Part shown: one piece after another, positions 45,480 to 55,725 of the stretch | How the letters are laid out: the number at the start of each line of letters is the position of its first letter | Numbering within the stretch: the stretch's first letter is position 1 | NCBI RefSeq assembly: GCF_042654345.1 | Contig: NZ_JBHSGB010000002.1 | Span: 124,001-188,000 of the forward strand | DNA length: 64,000 nucleotides | Source of the DNA: Pararheinheimera marina | Lineage (GTDB): Bacteria > Pseudomonadota > Gammaproteobacteria > Enterobacterales > Alteromonadaceae | Reading direction: 5' to 3' | The notes under the pieces: generated by a model | The model's input: the letters and a program-made list of their open reading frames with translations, nothing else | Told to the model about the DNA's origin: nothing | Database searches by the model: none | Translations under genes and position numbers: made by a program

Positions 45480-46679
45480 ATGCACATATCTGATAAAACG
45501 CCATTAGAGAGCACCTGGCCAGCAGTCGCCACTGTGGGCGTAGGTGCCTTTGCTCTGGTGACAACTGAATTCTTACCTGTTGGACTGTTACCTAACATTG
45601 CAGCGGATCTGGCCATCACGGAAGGTCAAGCGGGTCTGATGGTTACGCTACCAGGCTTTTTGGCCGCACTGGCAGCCCCGTTAACCTTGCAATGGGCTGC
45701 TCGGCTTGATCGTCGTTTTTTGCTGGTTGGTCTCTTGGGTTTGCTGGCGATCTCTAACGCTTTGGTCTCGGTAGCAGACACATTTTGGATACTACTGGTT
45801 GGACGAGTTATGCTGGGACTTGCCGTTGGCAGCTTCTGGACCATTGCTGGGACCCTAGGGTTCCGGCTCCGACCTGCGCAGGGAGCCAGAGCAACAGCGC
45901 TGATCTTCTCGGGCGTGTCCCTTGGCACAGTAGCGGGAGTGCCTGCTGGTACCCTACTCGGCGATTGGCTTGGCTGGCGGGTAGTATTTGAAGTTGCGGC
46001 TGTAACTTCAATGCTGGTGGCTCTGGCACTTTACCGGTTGCTACCTTCCTTGCCGAGCCAAACCCAGACTGGAGCTGCAGCGCTATTCAAACTGATGAAT
46101 GAACCCAGTCCACGGCTAGGTCTGCTTGCTGTTTTATTGGTCTTCAGTGGTCAGTTTGCAGCCTATACCTATGTTGCGCCCTATCTGGACGGACTGATTG
46201 GCCTGAATTCACAGATGCTCAGCCTTGCGCTCTTAGTGTTCGGTGTTGCCGGTTTTATAGGAAATGGCCTAGGGGCGACACTGATCAATAAAGGCATACA
46301 GACTGCCATGGCAGTAACATTGATCTTGATGGCTGCCCCAATGCTAATACTTGCGGCTCTACCCTCGCTCCAACTTGCGGTCAGCAGTGTAGTGTTCGTC
46401 CTGATACTCCTTTGGGGACTGGGATTTGGGTTGCTGCCGATGGTGATGCAAAGTTGGCTATTTTCTCTTGCTCCAACGCAGCCTGAGACTATGGGCGCAG
46501 TCTTTGTTTGCAGCGCTCAAGTGTCGATTGGTATCGGCGCATTGGGGGGTGGCCTGTTGGTGGACAATCTTGGTGTCGTTACGGCAATGGCTGCAGGTGG
46601 CGTACTGGCAGGTATTACATTGCTCGTATTGCGGTCACACCGACTAAATGTAAATCAGCAAGAAACGAAAGCAATCTAG
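45480..46679 (+). CDS. MFS transporter, SotB/YdhP-like (DHA1)
   Basis: 399 residues, 12 membrane segments; GAGG lies six bases before ATG 45480. LVTTEFLPVGLLPNIAADL in helix 1, LDRRFLLVGLLGL in loop 2-3 and GRVMLGLAVGSFWTIAGTLG mark the DHA1 drug/sugar efflux group. It is related to, but not a copy of, the NepI-like pump at 13106. It is the last gene of the operon with SDR and NADP-binding protein. Substrate unknown. Confidence 0.87.
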   Translation: MHISDKTPLESTWPAVATVGVGAFALVTTEFLPVGLLPNIAADLAITEGQAGLMVTLPGFLAALAAPLTLQWAARLDRRFLLVGLLGLLAISNALVSVADTFWILLVGRVMLGLAVGSFWTIAGTLGFRLRPAQGARATALIFSGVSLGTVAGVPAGTLLGDWLGWRVVFEVAAVTSMLVALALYRLLPSLPSQTQTGAAALFKLMNEPSPRLGLLAVLLVFSGQFAAYTYVAPYLDGLIGLNSQMLSLALLVFGVAGFIGNGLGATLINKGIQTAMAVTLILMAAPMLILAALPSLQLAVSSVVFVLILLWGLGFGLLPMVMQSWLFSLAPTQPETMGAVFVCSAQVSIGIGALGGGLLVDNLGVVTAMAAGGVLAGITLLVLRSHRLNVNQQETKAI

Positions 46680-47052
46680 TTTTTGCCCTGCCCGCCACAT
46701 CCGTTTTCAAATACGACACTCAATACGGACAGCGAGATTTTGGTTTGAAAACGGATCTCAACTTTCATCATCACGTCGAAATGAACGGCTCGGCGCCACG
46801 AAAAAATACCTGAGGGCATTCGCTCATATGCGCTTCATCACTTTTATTATACTGCGGCGTATTTTGATGGTTTTTACGGAATGAGCTCCACAAGATTTAT
46901 ACGTTATAAAATAAAAGGTGTGTGAACGGCAGTTGTTAACGAATTGATCCGTTATATTTTTGACAGGAAAAAACAAAGGGTAAGTAACTGATTTGTCTAC
47001 TTACCCTTGTTAAATATTATGCTCTTACGTTATATAATTATAAAATTCCGGG
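46680..47052. other. Intergenic stretch with a long inverted repeat
   Basis: 373 bp between the converging MFS and ssb genes. A perfect 13-bp inverted repeat (46699-46711 and 46744-46756, 32-nt spacer) follows the MFS stop. The ssb terminator is at the other end. The middle has no gene. Confidence 0.5.
46971..47008 (-). terminator. Rho-independent terminator of ssb
   Basis: An 11-bp stem (46976-46986 with 46998-47008), 11-nt loop, then TGTTTTTT reading leftward. It lies 45 bases after the ssb stop. Confidence 0.85.
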
Positions 47053-47700
47053 TCAGAACGGAATATCGTCATCAAAGTCGATTGGTGGTTCCATCGGCGC
47101 ACGTTGCTGCGGTGCATTCTGGTTAAAACCGCCTTGCTGACCACCAAAGTTGTTGCTCTGCTGGTTAAAGTTGTTTTGTGCCGGACGCTGCTGGTAACCC
47201 TGGTTTTGTGGTTGCTGCTGTGGCTGGAAACCACTTTGAGCCGGAGCCTGTTGCTGTGGCATGCGCTGTTGTGGTGCCTGGTTTTGTTGGAAACCGCCCT
47301 GACCACCCCCCTGGTTAGCGCCACCCATCTGGCCGCCGCCCATGCTGGCACCCTGGCCTTCACCACGGCCATCTAACATCTGCAAATCGCTGGCAATAAT
47401 TTCTGTGGTGTAACGCTCGACACCGTCTTTATCCTGCCATTTACGCGTTTTCAGCCGACCTTCCAGGTAAACCTTACTGCCTTTACGCAGATATTCACCG
47501 GCAATTTCTGCCAGACGCTGATAAATCACCACGCGGTGCCATTCAGTTTGTTCTTTGCGTTCATTCGTTGCTTTGTCCGTCCAGCTTTCTGACGTTGCAA
47601 CAGTTAAATTGGCGACTGCGCCACCTGTTGGCATATAACGGACTTCCGGATCAGTACCCAGGTTACCAATCAGGATTACTTTATTAATTCCACGAGCCAT
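47053..47700 (-). CDS. ssb: Single-stranded DNA-binding protein
   Basis: 215 residues. An N-terminal OB-fold (MARGINKVILIGNLGTDPEV, WHRVVIYQRLAEIAGEYLRKGSKVYLEGRL broken across strands, about 1-110) is followed by a Gln/Gly/Pro/Asn-rich disordered linker and the acidic tip DFDDDIPF, which recruits replication and repair partners. The tetramer coats ssDNA in replication, recombination and repair. It is 12 bp behind a YajR-like MFS gene on the same strand. In enterobacteria ssb is adjacent and divergent to uvrA. Here two genes lie between them. Confidence 0.97.
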   Translation of the reverse strand: MARGINKVILIGNLGTDPEVRYMPTGGAVANLTVATSESWTDKATNERKEQTEWHRVVIYQRLAEIAGEYLRKGSKVYLEGRLKTRKWQDKDGVERYTTEIIASDLQMLDGRGEGQGASMGGGQMGGANQGGGQGGFQQNQAPQQRMPQQQAPAQSGFQPQQQPQNQGYQQRPAQNNFNQQSNNFGGQQGGFNQNAPQQRAPMEPPIDFDDDIPF

Positions 47701-47712
47701 GCGACTTTCTCC

Positions 47713-49083
47713 TCAACTTTCGCGGCTGCCGCCGGCAACCAAAGACTGTGCCTCGGCCAGATTAAAATTCTGCTGACCCACTTTCAGATAACAGCGTTGT
47801 TCTGCCACCAGCACGGTGGCTTCCTGCACTCCAGGCAGGTGACATAAGCGCGCCGCCAACGCATCGGCAGCGGCCTGATTGGCCACATTCACGGGCAGGG
47901 ATAAGCGTTGCGAACGCTCTGGCACTGTCATGCTACTGGCACAGACCAGCCATATTAAACCAATCAGCGCGAGGAAAACAAACAGGCTTTCACTACCCAG
48001 CTCACCGGAAATCCAGCCACCGAAAAGACCGCCTAAAAAGGCACCAAAAAATTGCGCACTGGCATAAGTGCCCATGGCCGTGCCTTTTAAACCGGCAGGC
48101 GCAATACGCGACAACAAGGCTGGCATACTGGCTTCCAGGTAGTTGAAGCCGGTAAAAAACAACAACAGCGCCAGCGCGATGCACCACAACTGCTGATTGC
48201 TTAAAATTAACACAAAACTAACAATAAGCAGACTGACCGCCAGTAAAAGGAAGCTTTTTTCCTGCTGTTTGCGGCTGGCGACGATCATTAGCGGCACCAT
48301 AGCCACAAAGGCCAACAGGATCACCGGTAAATAAAGCTGCCAGTGCGAGGCTGACAAAAACTGCTGCTGTTCCAACAACGGCGGCAACACCACAAAGATG
48401 GCGGTCAGCAGCATATGTAGCACCAACACACCAAAGTTCAGCCGCAGCAATTGTGGGTGGCTGAACAGCGCAGCAATTTTACCCGGTGTGGCCAGGGTTT
48501 CAGCACCAGCGACTTTATGGGCAGCTTCCGGCACCACTTTCCACACCAGCAGAATTCCGCACAGGGCTATACCAGCGGTAAACCAGAAAATACCACTTAA
48601 GCCTGCGGCCGCCGCAATGGCCGGGCCCGCCACCATGGCCACCGCAAACGACAGGCCTATGGTCATGCCGATCACCGCCATCACTTTTGGTCTTTGTTCT
48701 TCGCGGGTGACATCTGATGCCAGTGCCAGCACAGCACCGGAAATAGCGCCCATGCCCTGCAACACCCGGCCAGCTGTCACGCCGTACACCGAGTCGGACA
48801 GAGCCGCGACCACTGAGCCCAGCACAAACAGGGCTAAACCAGTGAACATCACCGGCTTACGGCCAAAGCGGTCAGACGCCCAGCCCATAGGAATTTGCAG
48901 TACAGCCTGGGTCAGGCCATAAGCACCAATAGCTAACCCTATCCATAAAGGTGAAAAGCCAATCAGGTCTTGGCCAAAAATGGCAAACACCGGGATCAGC
49001 ATAAATAAACCTAACATCCTGAAGGCAAAAACCAGCGCCAGCGAAATCGCGGCACGCCGCTCGACAGCGGTTAAATGTTGCAT
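47713..49083 (-). CDS. MFS transporter, YajR-like with C-terminal YAM domain
   Basis: About 456 residues from ATG 49083 (GTG 49089 is in frame). 12 membrane segments, with YajR-type motif A GWASDRFGRKPVM and motif PLWIGLAIGAYGLTQAVLQIPMG. The last 70 residues are a soluble ferredoxin-like YAM domain (LPGVQEATVLVAEQRCYLKVG). The export substrate is unknown. Gene order YajR-like then ssb on one strand is common in Alteromonadales-type genomes. Confidence 0.88.
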   Translation of the reverse strand: MQHLTAVERRAAISLALVFAFRMLGLFMLIPVFAIFGQDLIGFSPLWIGLAIGAYGLTQAVLQIPMGWASDRFGRKPVMFTGLALFVLGSVVAALSDSVYGVTAGRVLQGMGAISGAVLALASDVTREEQRPKVMAVIGMTIGLSFAVAMVAGPAIAAAAGLSGIFWFTAGIALCGILLVWKVVPEAAHKVAGAETLATPGKIAALFSHPQLLRLNFGVLVLHMLLTAIFVVLPPLLEQQQFLSASHWQLYLPVILLAFVAMVPLMIVASRKQQEKSFLLLAVSLLIVSFVLILSNQQLWCIALALLLFFTGFNYLEASMPALLSRIAPAGLKGTAMGTYASAQFFGAFLGGLFGGWISGELGSESLFVFLALIGLIWLVCASSMTVPERSQRLSLPVNVANQAAADALAARLCHLPGVQEATVLVAEQRCYLKVGQQNFNLAEAQSLVAGGSRES

Positions 49084-49455
49084 CAGCACAAAATCTCAAA
49101 GGACAGACGGGATTTCAGGGCCTGAACTCGGAGTTTCAGGCCCACCAACGAGGCGGCGATTCTAGCACAGCTGCGCGGGCAGCCACAGCGCCGAATGCCA
49201 TGTGTTACTGGGTAACATTAATCATGTGAAATAAAAAAGTCACCAAATATAACAATTAATTATAAAGAGCTGTTTTTTCACCAAATAATGTTTACATATT
49301 CGCCATCATGGTACAAAGTAACATCAGAGCTTGACTTATTTGGTAGTGATGTCGGGTTTCACCAGGATAAACAACAGCAACATGAATCCGCTTTGTCTGT
49401 AGTTGCGCTGCCGGCAAAGCAGAATGGGACACAACAAGAAACGAGACTAAAAACC
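49084..49455. other. Regulatory region upstream of the TonB receptor
   Basis: 372 bp between divergent MFS and TonB-receptor genes. AT-rich, with several A/T runs around 49220-49290. The receptor frame is open from 49288 but the encoded stretch is not receptor-like, so this is treated as leader and promoter DNA. No riboswitch or operator is recognised. Confidence 0.35.
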
Positions 49456-52400
49456 ATGTCTGAATTACTCAGCTATAGCAACAAACACCGTATGCAAAAA
49501 ACCAGGCTCAGCCTGGCTATTTCCGCCTCTTTATTGGGGCTGTGCCCACTGTTTGCCGGCGCACAAAATTTGCCTGAAAATGACAACGCTGTCACCAACA
49601 AAGAAAAAGGTGAACAGATGGAAGTTATTGAAGTAAAAGGCATTCGCGGCAGCATTATGTCGGCGCAGGATCTGAAGCGTTATGCCGACACCGTCAAAGA
49701 CGTGATCACCGCCACTGACATTGGGGCGCTGCCGGATAAGTCAGTTACCGAAGCTCTGCAACGGGTGCCGGGCGTCACCATCGAACGTTTCGCTTCGTCT
49801 GACGACCCGAAACACTACGCTGACGAAGGTACTGGCGTGCTGGTGCGCGGCCTGGACCGGGTGCGTTCTGAAGTGAACGGCCGCGACGCCTTTAGCGCCA
49901 ACCCTTGGGGTGGCCTGAGCTACGAAGATTTCCCGGCTGAATTATTAGGCGCGGTGGAAGTGGTGAAAAACCAGACTGCCGACCTGACCTCGGGCGGTAT
50001 TGCCGGCACCGTTAACCTGATCACCCGCAAACCCTTTGACTCAGAAAAACGCTTAATTGCCTTTGGCGCCAAAGCCAACTATGGCGATTTCCGCGAAGAC
50101 ACCACGCCGTCTTTTAACGCGCTGTATTCGGACCAATGGGAAGTGAACTCAGGCCGCTTTGGGCTGTTACTGGCCGGTTCCCGTTCTGAATACCGCACCC
50201 GCGGTGACGGGGTGGGCTTAGGGAACTTCCATTCCCGCGGCGACTCCTTTGTTCCCACGCTGGACCAATGGGGTGGTATTACCGGGGTAGACCCGGATTC
50301 ACCAGTCGATGGCCCGGCGCTGCCAGGTCAACCGGCCGGGACTGTCTGGCATGTGCCGGTGGCTATCCATATGAGCACCGCCGACAATGACCGCAAACGT
50401 AACGGTATTACCGGAGCCCTGCAATGGGCCAATAAAGACGATACCGTAGTCGCGACACTGGAGCACATCCGGTCGAACGCGTCGCTGGAATGGAACGAAC
50501 GCCAGATTGGTCAGGCAGCCCAGGGCTTTAAAGGTTTTATGGGCTCGTCACAAAACTGGCGTGACGATTCCGCCACCGGCCGCCCACTGACGGTAGAAAA
50601 CGGCTATGTCACTTCTGGTGTCGCTTTGGGCGTCAGCCCGGAAACACCATTTTTCTACCGCAGCCGCTGGAACTACAACGAAAATACGGTGGAAGACAGC
50701 TCCTTTAACCTGGCGATTAAAGCCAGCGACCGCTTAAAACTGGAATTCGATTACCAGCATATCGACTCGGAAAAAACCGTGCATAACTACAGCATGTCTG
50801 GCCAGACTCGCGGTAACCATGTGCATGCCGTGTCGCCTTATTACCTGGATATGCGTGGCGAACGCCCGACCATTGAGTTCTTAAGCGACAACATTCTGAC
50901 CCCAGGCTGGTCACCCAATAACGACTGGAACGGCCCTGTGCCTAACCTGTTCCTGGGCAGTGGTATGGAGCAGGAAGAACACAACACCGCCAAAGCCGAC
51001 AGCTTTAAGTTTGATGTCAGTTACCAGTTGGATGGTGTGTTTTCCAGCGTCAGATCCGGTATTTATTACTCAGACAAAGACCTGACAGTGCGCGACACCG
51101 CCTATGAAGGCTGGTCTGCCATTGGTACGCCATGGGACATGAATGACCGCAATGCAGCAGCTGCCGTCAACCGGCCTGAGCTGTTCGAACGGGTGGACTT
51201 CGCTAACTTCTATAATGGCAAAGTGCTGCAGGGCAACGTGAATAACTTCCTGTTCCCGCGCATGGATTTAGTGCGCAACTACGCGGACTCTTTACGTCAG
51301 GGTTGTGCCGACGGCTGGCATAATGCCACTTTAAGTGCGGCCAATGGCGGCGTTTGTACCGGAACTTATGTGCCATACACCGACAAACCAAACCGGGTGG
51401 AAGGGCCATTTGCGGCACATAACATCAGCTCGTCCAACGAAAAACGCACCGAAGTCTACCTACGTGGCGACTTTGAGCTGCCTAACCAGCAGTTCCCGCT
51501 GGTGGGTAACGTCGGCCTGCGTTATGTGAATTACCAACTGCAGTCGACCGGCGCCTTTGTGCAGCCACTAACCACTAAACGTGGTGAACCGGGCACCTCA
51601 TTAAATACTGTGATGCAGCAGCCGCAATACAAACGCTATTACGACCTGGCCAACGGCGAATCTCAGCTCAGCACAGTAGACGGCACCGACTACAGCACAG
51701 TGCTGCCCAGCCTGAACCTGAGCTTCGAAATGTCGGAAGACGTGGTACTGCGTTTTGGCGCGTCCAAAGGACTGTATTACCCAAGCCTGGTGGACGCCCG
51801 TAATATCAGCCTGCTGGATTTAGACTACACCCGCATTTTACAAACGCCGGGGATGGACCAGGACGAAACCAACAACCCTGTGGTGGGGCTGGATGACATC
51901 GAAATTTCCGCGCTGGCCGGTAACCCCTACCTGGAGCCGGAAGAGTCGATCAACGCCGACCTGACCACTGAATGGTACTTTGCCCCAGCTGGTTTTATTA
52001 CTGTGGGCCTGTTCCATAAAAAGCTGGACAACATTATCCGCAACCGCGCTTTTGATATGGACGTCACCTACGACGGTGAAACCTACGACGTGTCTGCCTA
52101 TGGCCCGGCCAATACAGGTTCAGGCACCCTGCGCGGCGCCGAGTTTTCCTACTCGCAGTTCTACGACATGCTGCCGGGCTTATGGCGCGGTTTAGGTTTG
52201 CAGTTTAACTACACCTACATCGACCAAAGCGGCTTGGAAGATCCGAACGAAGTATCACGCGGCACTTTGGGCTTCGACGAAAACGGCAACCGTTTATCGG
52301 ACAACCGCAATACCTTCCGGGTCTTCAGTGGTCTGCCGCTGCAAGGTTATTCCGACCAGAACATGAACATTGTTGGTATGTACGAGTACGACAAAGTGTC

Positions 52401-52674
52401 ATTCCGTCTGGCGTACACCTGGCGCTCTGAGTACCTGCTAACGCTGCGGGAGTCGGAAGAGTATGTACCGGCTTATGCTGAAGCCTCTGGCATGATGGAC
52501 GCCAGCTTCTACTACAGCATCAGCGACAACTGGAAAGTGGGTATTGAAGGCAGCAACCTGCTGAACACCGAAACCAAAACCCAGTACCAGATGAACCAGC
52601 AAGGTGACCGTACTCAGGCACTGAGCTTCACCACAGACCGCCGTTATGCCCTGAGCGTACGCGGTGTGTTCTAA
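49456..52674 (+). CDS. TonB-dependent outer-membrane receptor
   Basis: About 1072 residues from ATG 49456; the signal peptide core is MQKTRLSLAISASLLGLCPLFAGA|QN. The TonB box is near EVIEVKGIRGS. Plug domain: TATDIGALPDKSVTEALQRVPG, LVRGLDRVRSEVNGRD, VEVVKNQTADLTSGGIAGTVNLITRKP. The rest is a 22-strand barrel, with end RRYALSVRGVF (C-terminal Phe for BAM). It belongs to the Xanthomonas/Alteromonas receptor type (TIGR01782) that often imports oligosaccharides or peptides. No sugar-utilisation genes are adjacent, so the substrate is unknown. It stands alone, with a strong terminator. Confidence 0.93.
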   Translation: MSELLSYSNKHRMQKTRLSLAISASLLGLCPLFAGAQNLPENDNAVTNKEKGEQMEVIEVKGIRGSIMSAQDLKRYADTVKDVITATDIGALPDKSVTEALQRVPGVTIERFASSDDPKHYADEGTGVLVRGLDRVRSEVNGRDAFSANPWGGLSYEDFPAELLGAVEVVKNQTADLTSGGIAGTVNLITRKPFDSEKRLIAFGAKANYGDFREDTTPSFNALYSDQWEVNSGRFGLLLAGSRSEYRTRGDGVGLGNFHSRGDSFVPTLDQWGGITGVDPDSPVDGPALPGQPAGTVWHVPVAIHMSTADNDRKRNGITGALQWANKDDTVVATLEHIRSNASLEWNERQIGQAAQGFKGFMGSSQNWRDDSATGRPLTVENGYVTSGVALGVSPETPFFYRSRWNYNENTVEDSSFNLAIKASDRLKLEFDYQHIDSEKTVHNYSMSGQTRGNHVHAVSPYYLDMRGERPTIEFLSDNILTPGWSPNNDWNGPVPNLFLGSGMEQEEHNTAKADSFKFDVSYQLDGVFSSVRSGIYYSDKDLTVRDTAYEGWSAIGTPWDMNDRNAAAAVNRPELFERVDFANFYNGKVLQGNVNNFLFPRMDLVRNYADSLRQGCADGWHNATLSAANGGVCTGTYVPYTDKPNRVEGPFAAHNISSSNEKRTEVYLRGDFELPNQQFPLVGNVGLRYVNYQLQSTGAFVQPLTTKRGEPGTSLNTVMQQPQYKRYYDLANGESQLSTVDGTDYSTVLPSLNLSFEMSEDVVLRFGASKGLYYPSLVDARNISLLDLDYTRILQTPGMDQDETNNPVVGLDDIEISALAGNPYLEPEESINADLTTEWYFAPAGFITVGLFHKKLDNIIRNRAFDMDVTYDGETYDVSAYGPANTGSGTLRGAEFSYSQFYDMLPGLWRGLGLQFNYTYIDQSGLEDPNEVSRGTLGFDENGNRLSDNRNTFRVFSGLPLQGYSDQNMNIVGMYEYDKVSFRLAYTWRSEYLLTLRESEEYVPAYAEASGMMDASFYYSISDNWKVGIEGSNLLNTETKTQYQMNQQGDRTQALSFTTDRRYALSVRGVF

Positions 52675-52703
52675 GCACTAACCACTGGAATTGCTCCAGC
52701 AAC

Positions 52704-52739
52704 AAAACCGCGTAGCCCCGGCTGCGCGGTTTTCTTTTT
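52704..52739 (+). terminator. Rho-independent terminator after the TonB receptor
   Basis: A 9-bp stem (52704-52712 with 52725-52733) has an extra G/C-rich inner stretch and is followed by TTCTTTTTA. Confidence 0.88.
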
Positions 52740-52784
52740 ATCCTGCACAGGCACAAATCCAGCCCGACCAGCTTGCTGAAACAA

Positions 52785-52800
52785 TTGTATTTATATACAG
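52785..52800. promoter_or_regulatory. LexA (SOS) box upstream of uvrA
   Basis: TTGT-N8-ACAG (one mismatch to CTGT-N8-ACAG) with an AT-only core, about 97 bp before the uvrA start. uvrA is a classical SOS gene in gammaproteobacteria. Confidence 0.75.
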
Positions 52801-52896
52801 TATTCAGGCTTTTTTTCTGACCAGACTGATCCAGTCAGGCCACGCAGCCATACTGTGCATCAGTTTCTGTACTTCACCTCAGCCAAGAGACTAGCG

Positions 52897-55725
52897 ATGG
52901 ATAAAATTGATATCCGCGGTGCCCGCACCCACAACCTGAAAAATATCTCGCTGCAAATTCCGCGCGACAAACTGGTGGTGATCACCGGCCTGTCCGGCTC
53001 GGGCAAGTCGTCTCTGGCTTTTGATACCCTTTACGCCGAGGGGCAACGCCGTTACGTGGAATCGCTGTCGGCCTATGCCCGTCAGTTCCTCAGCCTGATG
53101 GAAAAACCTGACGTCGACCATATTGAAGGCTTGTCCCCGGCTATTTCTATTGAACAAAAATCCACCTCGCATAACCCGCGTTCTACGGTAGGCACCATTA
53201 CCGAGATTTACGACTACCTGCGTTTGCTGTTTGCCCGGGTGGGTGAACCGCGCTGCCCAACGCACGACTTACCGCTGGCGGCCCAGACCATTACCGAAAT
53301 GGTCGACAAGGTAGTGTCCTTCCCGGAAGGTACCAAGCTGATGGTGCTGGCCCCCGTGGTGCAGGAACGCAAAGGCGAACACGTCAAGACCCTGGAGACC
53401 TTAGCGGCTCAGGGCTACATTCGCGCCCGCATTAATGGCGAAATTTGTGATTTGTCGGACCCGCCAAAATTGGAGCTGCATAAAAAGCACACCATTGAAG
53501 TGGTGGTCGACCGGATTAAAGTGCGCGACGACATTAAGCAGCGGCTGGCCGAAAGTTTCGAAACCGCACTGGAGCTGTCGGGTGGTATTGCCAAAGTGGC
53601 GTCGATGGACGACCCAAACGCTGAAGAGCTGGTGTTCTCTGCCAACTTCGCCTGCCCTACGTGCGGTTATTCAATGGCCGAGCTGGAGCCACGGCTGTTC
53701 TCCTTTAACAACCCGGCTGGTGCTTGTCAAAGCTGTGACGGCCTGGGCGTGAAGCAGTATTTTGAAGCCGGTAAAGTCATTGTCAGCGACGAGCTGAGCC
53801 TGGAAGGCGGCGCTATTCGTGGCTGGGACAAGCGCAACTTCTATTACTACCAAATGCTGAAATCGCTGGCTGATCATTACGGTTTTAAGCTGGACGTCCC
53901 CTTCAGCAGTCTGAAAAAAGACCACCAGTTGGTGATTTTAAACGGCACCGGCAAAACCGAAATTGAATTTAATTACCTGAACGACCGCGGCGACATTATT
54001 AAACGCAAACACCCGTTCGAAGGCATTTTGCCCAACATGGAACGGCGTTATCACGAAACCGAATCGATGGCGGTGCGGGAAGAATTATCCAAGTATTTAG
54101 CGTCGCAAGCCTGCCCAAGCTGCCATGGCTCGCGGCTGCGCGAAGAAGCCCGCCATGTGTTTATTGGCCAAACCAATTTGCCCACTGTAGTCGAGCTGTC
54201 GATTGGCGACTGCCTGAACTTCTTTAAACAGCTGCAACTGACCGGCCAACGCGCCAAAATTGCGGAAAAAGTGCTGAAAGAAATTCAGGACCGGCTGATG
54301 TTTTTAGTCAACGTGGGGCTGAATTACCTGAACCTGTCGCGCAGCGCCGAAACCCTGTCGGGCGGTGAAGCCCAGCGTATTCGTTTAGCCAGCCAAATCG
54401 GTGCCGGTTTAGTCGGCGTGATGTATGTACTGGACGAGCCGTCTATTGGTTTGCACCAGCGCGACAACGACCGGCTGCTGGCCACCCTGAACCACCTGCG
54501 TGATTTGGGCAACACAGTGATAGTGGTGGAGCATGACGAAGACGCCGTGCGCGCGGCCGACCATATTATCGACATAGGCCCGGGTGCCGGTGTGCATGGC
54601 GGCGAAATTGTTGCCCAGGGCACACTCAAAGACATTATGGCCAGCAAAGATTCGCTGACCGGCCAGTACCTTTCGGGCGTACGTAAAATTGAAGTGCCAG
54701 CCACCCGCCACCAGGGCAAAGCCGGTAAAGGCCTGAAAATTGTTGGCGCGAGCGGCAATAACCTGAAAAACGTGACGGTAGAAATTCCCTTTGGCGTGCT
54801 GACCTGCGTGACAGGGGTGTCCGGTTCAGGCAAATCGACTCTGATCAACGACACTTTATTCCGGGTGGCACACAAAGTGCTGAACGGCGGCGAAGCCGGT
54901 GACGAACCAGCGCCACACAAAGCCGTAGAAGGTTTTGAGCATTTCGATAAATGCGTCGACATCGACCAAAGCCCCATTGGCCGCACGCCACGCTCCAACC
55001 CGGCCACTTACACCGGCATCTTCACTGCCATTCGCGATTTATTTGCCGGTACTCAGGAAGCCCGGTCCCGTGGTTACCAGCCAGGCCGTTTCAGCTTTAA
55101 CGTCAAAGGCGGCCGTTGTGAAGCCTGTCAGGGCGACGGCGTGATCAAGGTAGAAATGCACTTCCTGCCCGATGTGTACGTACCTTGCGACGTCTGTAAA
55201 GGCAAACGCTACAACCGCGAAACGCTGGACGTGAAGTACAAACACAAGAGCATTCACGAAGTGCTGGAAATGACGGTGGAAGACGCCCGCGAATTTTTCG
55301 ACAGCATTCCGGCGGTGTCACGCAAACTGCAAACCCTGATGGACGTGGGCCTGAGCTACATCAAACTCGGCCAGTCAGCCACCACCTTGTCGGGCGGTGA
55401 AGCGCAGCGGGTGAAACTGGCGAAAGAGCTGAGTAAACGCGACACAGGCCAGACGCTGTACATTCTGGACGAACCGACCACAGGCCTGCATTTCTACGAC
55501 ATTCAGCAGCTGCTGAACGTGCTGCATAAGCTGCGTGACCACGGCAACACCATTGTGGTGATCGAACATAACCTGGATGTGATTAAAACCGCAGACTGGA
55601 TTATCGATTTAGGCCCGGAAGGCGGCAGCGGTGGCGGTGAAATTCTGATCACCGGCACGCCAGAACAAGTGGCCGCCTGCGAACAATCTTACACCGGCAA
55701 ATACTTAAAGCCATTGCTGGCTTAA
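52897..55725 (+). CDS. uvrA: Excinuclease ABC subunit A
   Basis: 942 residues (E. coli 940). The start ATG 52897 gives MDKIDIRGARTHNLKNISL; upstream in-frame ATG 52855 is not supported. Two ABC modules: Walker A ITGLSGSGKSSLAFDTLYAE and TGVSGSGKSTLINDTL, signatures LSGGEAQRIRLASQIG and LSGGEAQRVKLAKELS, Walker B YVLDEPSIGLH and YILDEPTTGLHF. Zinc modules: CPTCGYSM...CQSCDG and CEACQGDGV...CDVCKG. The dimer scans DNA and loads UvrB at lesions in nucleotide excision repair. A LexA box precedes it. Confidence 0.98.
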   Translation: MDKIDIRGARTHNLKNISLQIPRDKLVVITGLSGSGKSSLAFDTLYAEGQRRYVESLSAYARQFLSLMEKPDVDHIEGLSPAISIEQKSTSHNPRSTVGTITEIYDYLRLLFARVGEPRCPTHDLPLAAQTITEMVDKVVSFPEGTKLMVLAPVVQERKGEHVKTLETLAAQGYIRARINGEICDLSDPPKLELHKKHTIEVVVDRIKVRDDIKQRLAESFETALELSGGIAKVASMDDPNAEELVFSANFACPTCGYSMAELEPRLFSFNNPAGACQSCDGLGVKQYFEAGKVIVSDELSLEGGAIRGWDKRNFYYYQMLKSLADHYGFKLDVPFSSLKKDHQLVILNGTGKTEIEFNYLNDRGDIIKRKHPFEGILPNMERRYHETESMAVREELSKYLASQACPSCHGSRLREEARHVFIGQTNLPTVVELSIGDCLNFFKQLQLTGQRAKIAEKVLKEIQDRLMFLVNVGLNYLNLSRSAETLSGGEAQRIRLASQIGAGLVGVMYVLDEPSIGLHQRDNDRLLATLNHLRDLGNTVIVVEHDEDAVRAADHIIDIGPGAGVHGGEIVAQGTLKDIMASKDSLTGQYLSGVRKIEVPATRHQGKAGKGLKIVGASGNNLKNVTVEIPFGVLTCVTGVSGSGKSTLINDTLFRVAHKVLNGGEAGDEPAPHKAVEGFEHFDKCVDIDQSPIGRTPRSNPATYTGIFTAIRDLFAGTQEARSRGYQPGRFSFNVKGGRCEACQGDGVIKVEMHFLPDVYVPCDVCKGKRYNRETLDVKYKHKSIHEVLEMTVEDAREFFDSIPAVSRKLQTLMDVGLSYIKLGQSATTLSGGEAQRVKLAKELSKRDTGQTLYILDEPTTGLHFYDIQQLLNVLHKLRDHGNTIVVIEHNLDVIKTADWIIDLGPEGGSGGGEILITGTPEQVAACEQSYTGKYLKPLLA

